Source of the DNA: an uncultured Peptococcaceae bacterium
Lineage (GTDB): Bacteria; Bacillota; Limnochordia; Darwinibacteriales; Darwinibacteriaceae
Assembly (NCBI GenBank): GCA_937988745.1
Contig: CALKAR010000050.1
Location: 1 to 14,090 of the forward strand
Direction: 5' to 3'
DNA: 14,090 nucleotides
This document shows, piece by piece, positions 14,029 to 14,090 of the stretch; the stretch's first letter is position 1; each line of letters begins with the position of its first letter. Made by a program: the position numbers and the translations under genes. Under the pieces are notes generated by a model. The model saw nothing but the letters and a program-made list of their open reading frames with translations, was not told the DNA's origin and did not search any database.

Positions 14029-14090
14029 TACTGTATCACTTGCAATTTCCAAGGATTTCAAATATCATATTAGCAACTAAGTTCACGAAG

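Overview
The window reads as a Bacillota (Firmicutes)-type chromosome segment. Every credible gene lies on the minus strand, strong GGAGG-type ribosome binding sites precede most of them, and two promoters are close to the sigma-A consensus. Base composition looks near 50% GC. Both solute-binding proteins have cleavable signal peptides without a lipobox cysteine, unlike most monoderm Firmicutes, so a diderm or deep-branching lineage is possible. That assignment is inference. I see no tRNA, rRNA, IS element or CRISPR array.

Read in the direction of transcription (right to left), the first block is a sugar-uptake and breakdown operon (about 14030 to 5260). It starts with a consensus promoter and a leader carrying two LacI-type palindromes. 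Then come a sugar-binding protein, a hairpin that probably attenuates transcription, two MalF/MalG-type permeases, a six-hairpin glycosidase of the glycogen-debranching type, a GH65 glycoside phosphorylase, a TIM-barrel sugar isomerase/epimerase-like protein and a strong terminator. No ABC ATPase or repressor gene is present, so a shared MsmX-type ATPase and a distant LacI-family regulator are inferred. The likely job is import of an alpha-glucoside and its intracellular phosphorolysis; the exact sugar cannot be read from the sequence.

The middle block (about 5214 to 3193) holds pyroglutamyl peptidase (pcp) and an unusual protein with an N-terminal XRE helix-turn-helix and a C-terminal ladder of GSGD repeats typical of DUF2807/DUF4097 beta-solenoids. 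GTTGA/TCAAC inverted repeats sit on both sides of its promoter and suggest autoregulation. A long hairpin with a T-run ends this block.

The left block (about 3155 to 1) contains a putative operator of 11-bp-period direct repeats, a 14-codon leader ORF with a very strong ribosome binding site, the first 193 codons of an AfuA-type solute-binding protein, and then, abruptly and in another frame, the DNA-binding half of an OmpR-family response regulator. A complete histidine kinase and a partial membrane-anchored protein follow, each joined to the preceding gene by an ATGA overlap. The fusion near 2425 removed the C-terminal half of the binding protein and the receiver domain of the regulator. 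It is either a real deletion or an assembly join and is the most anomalous point in the window.
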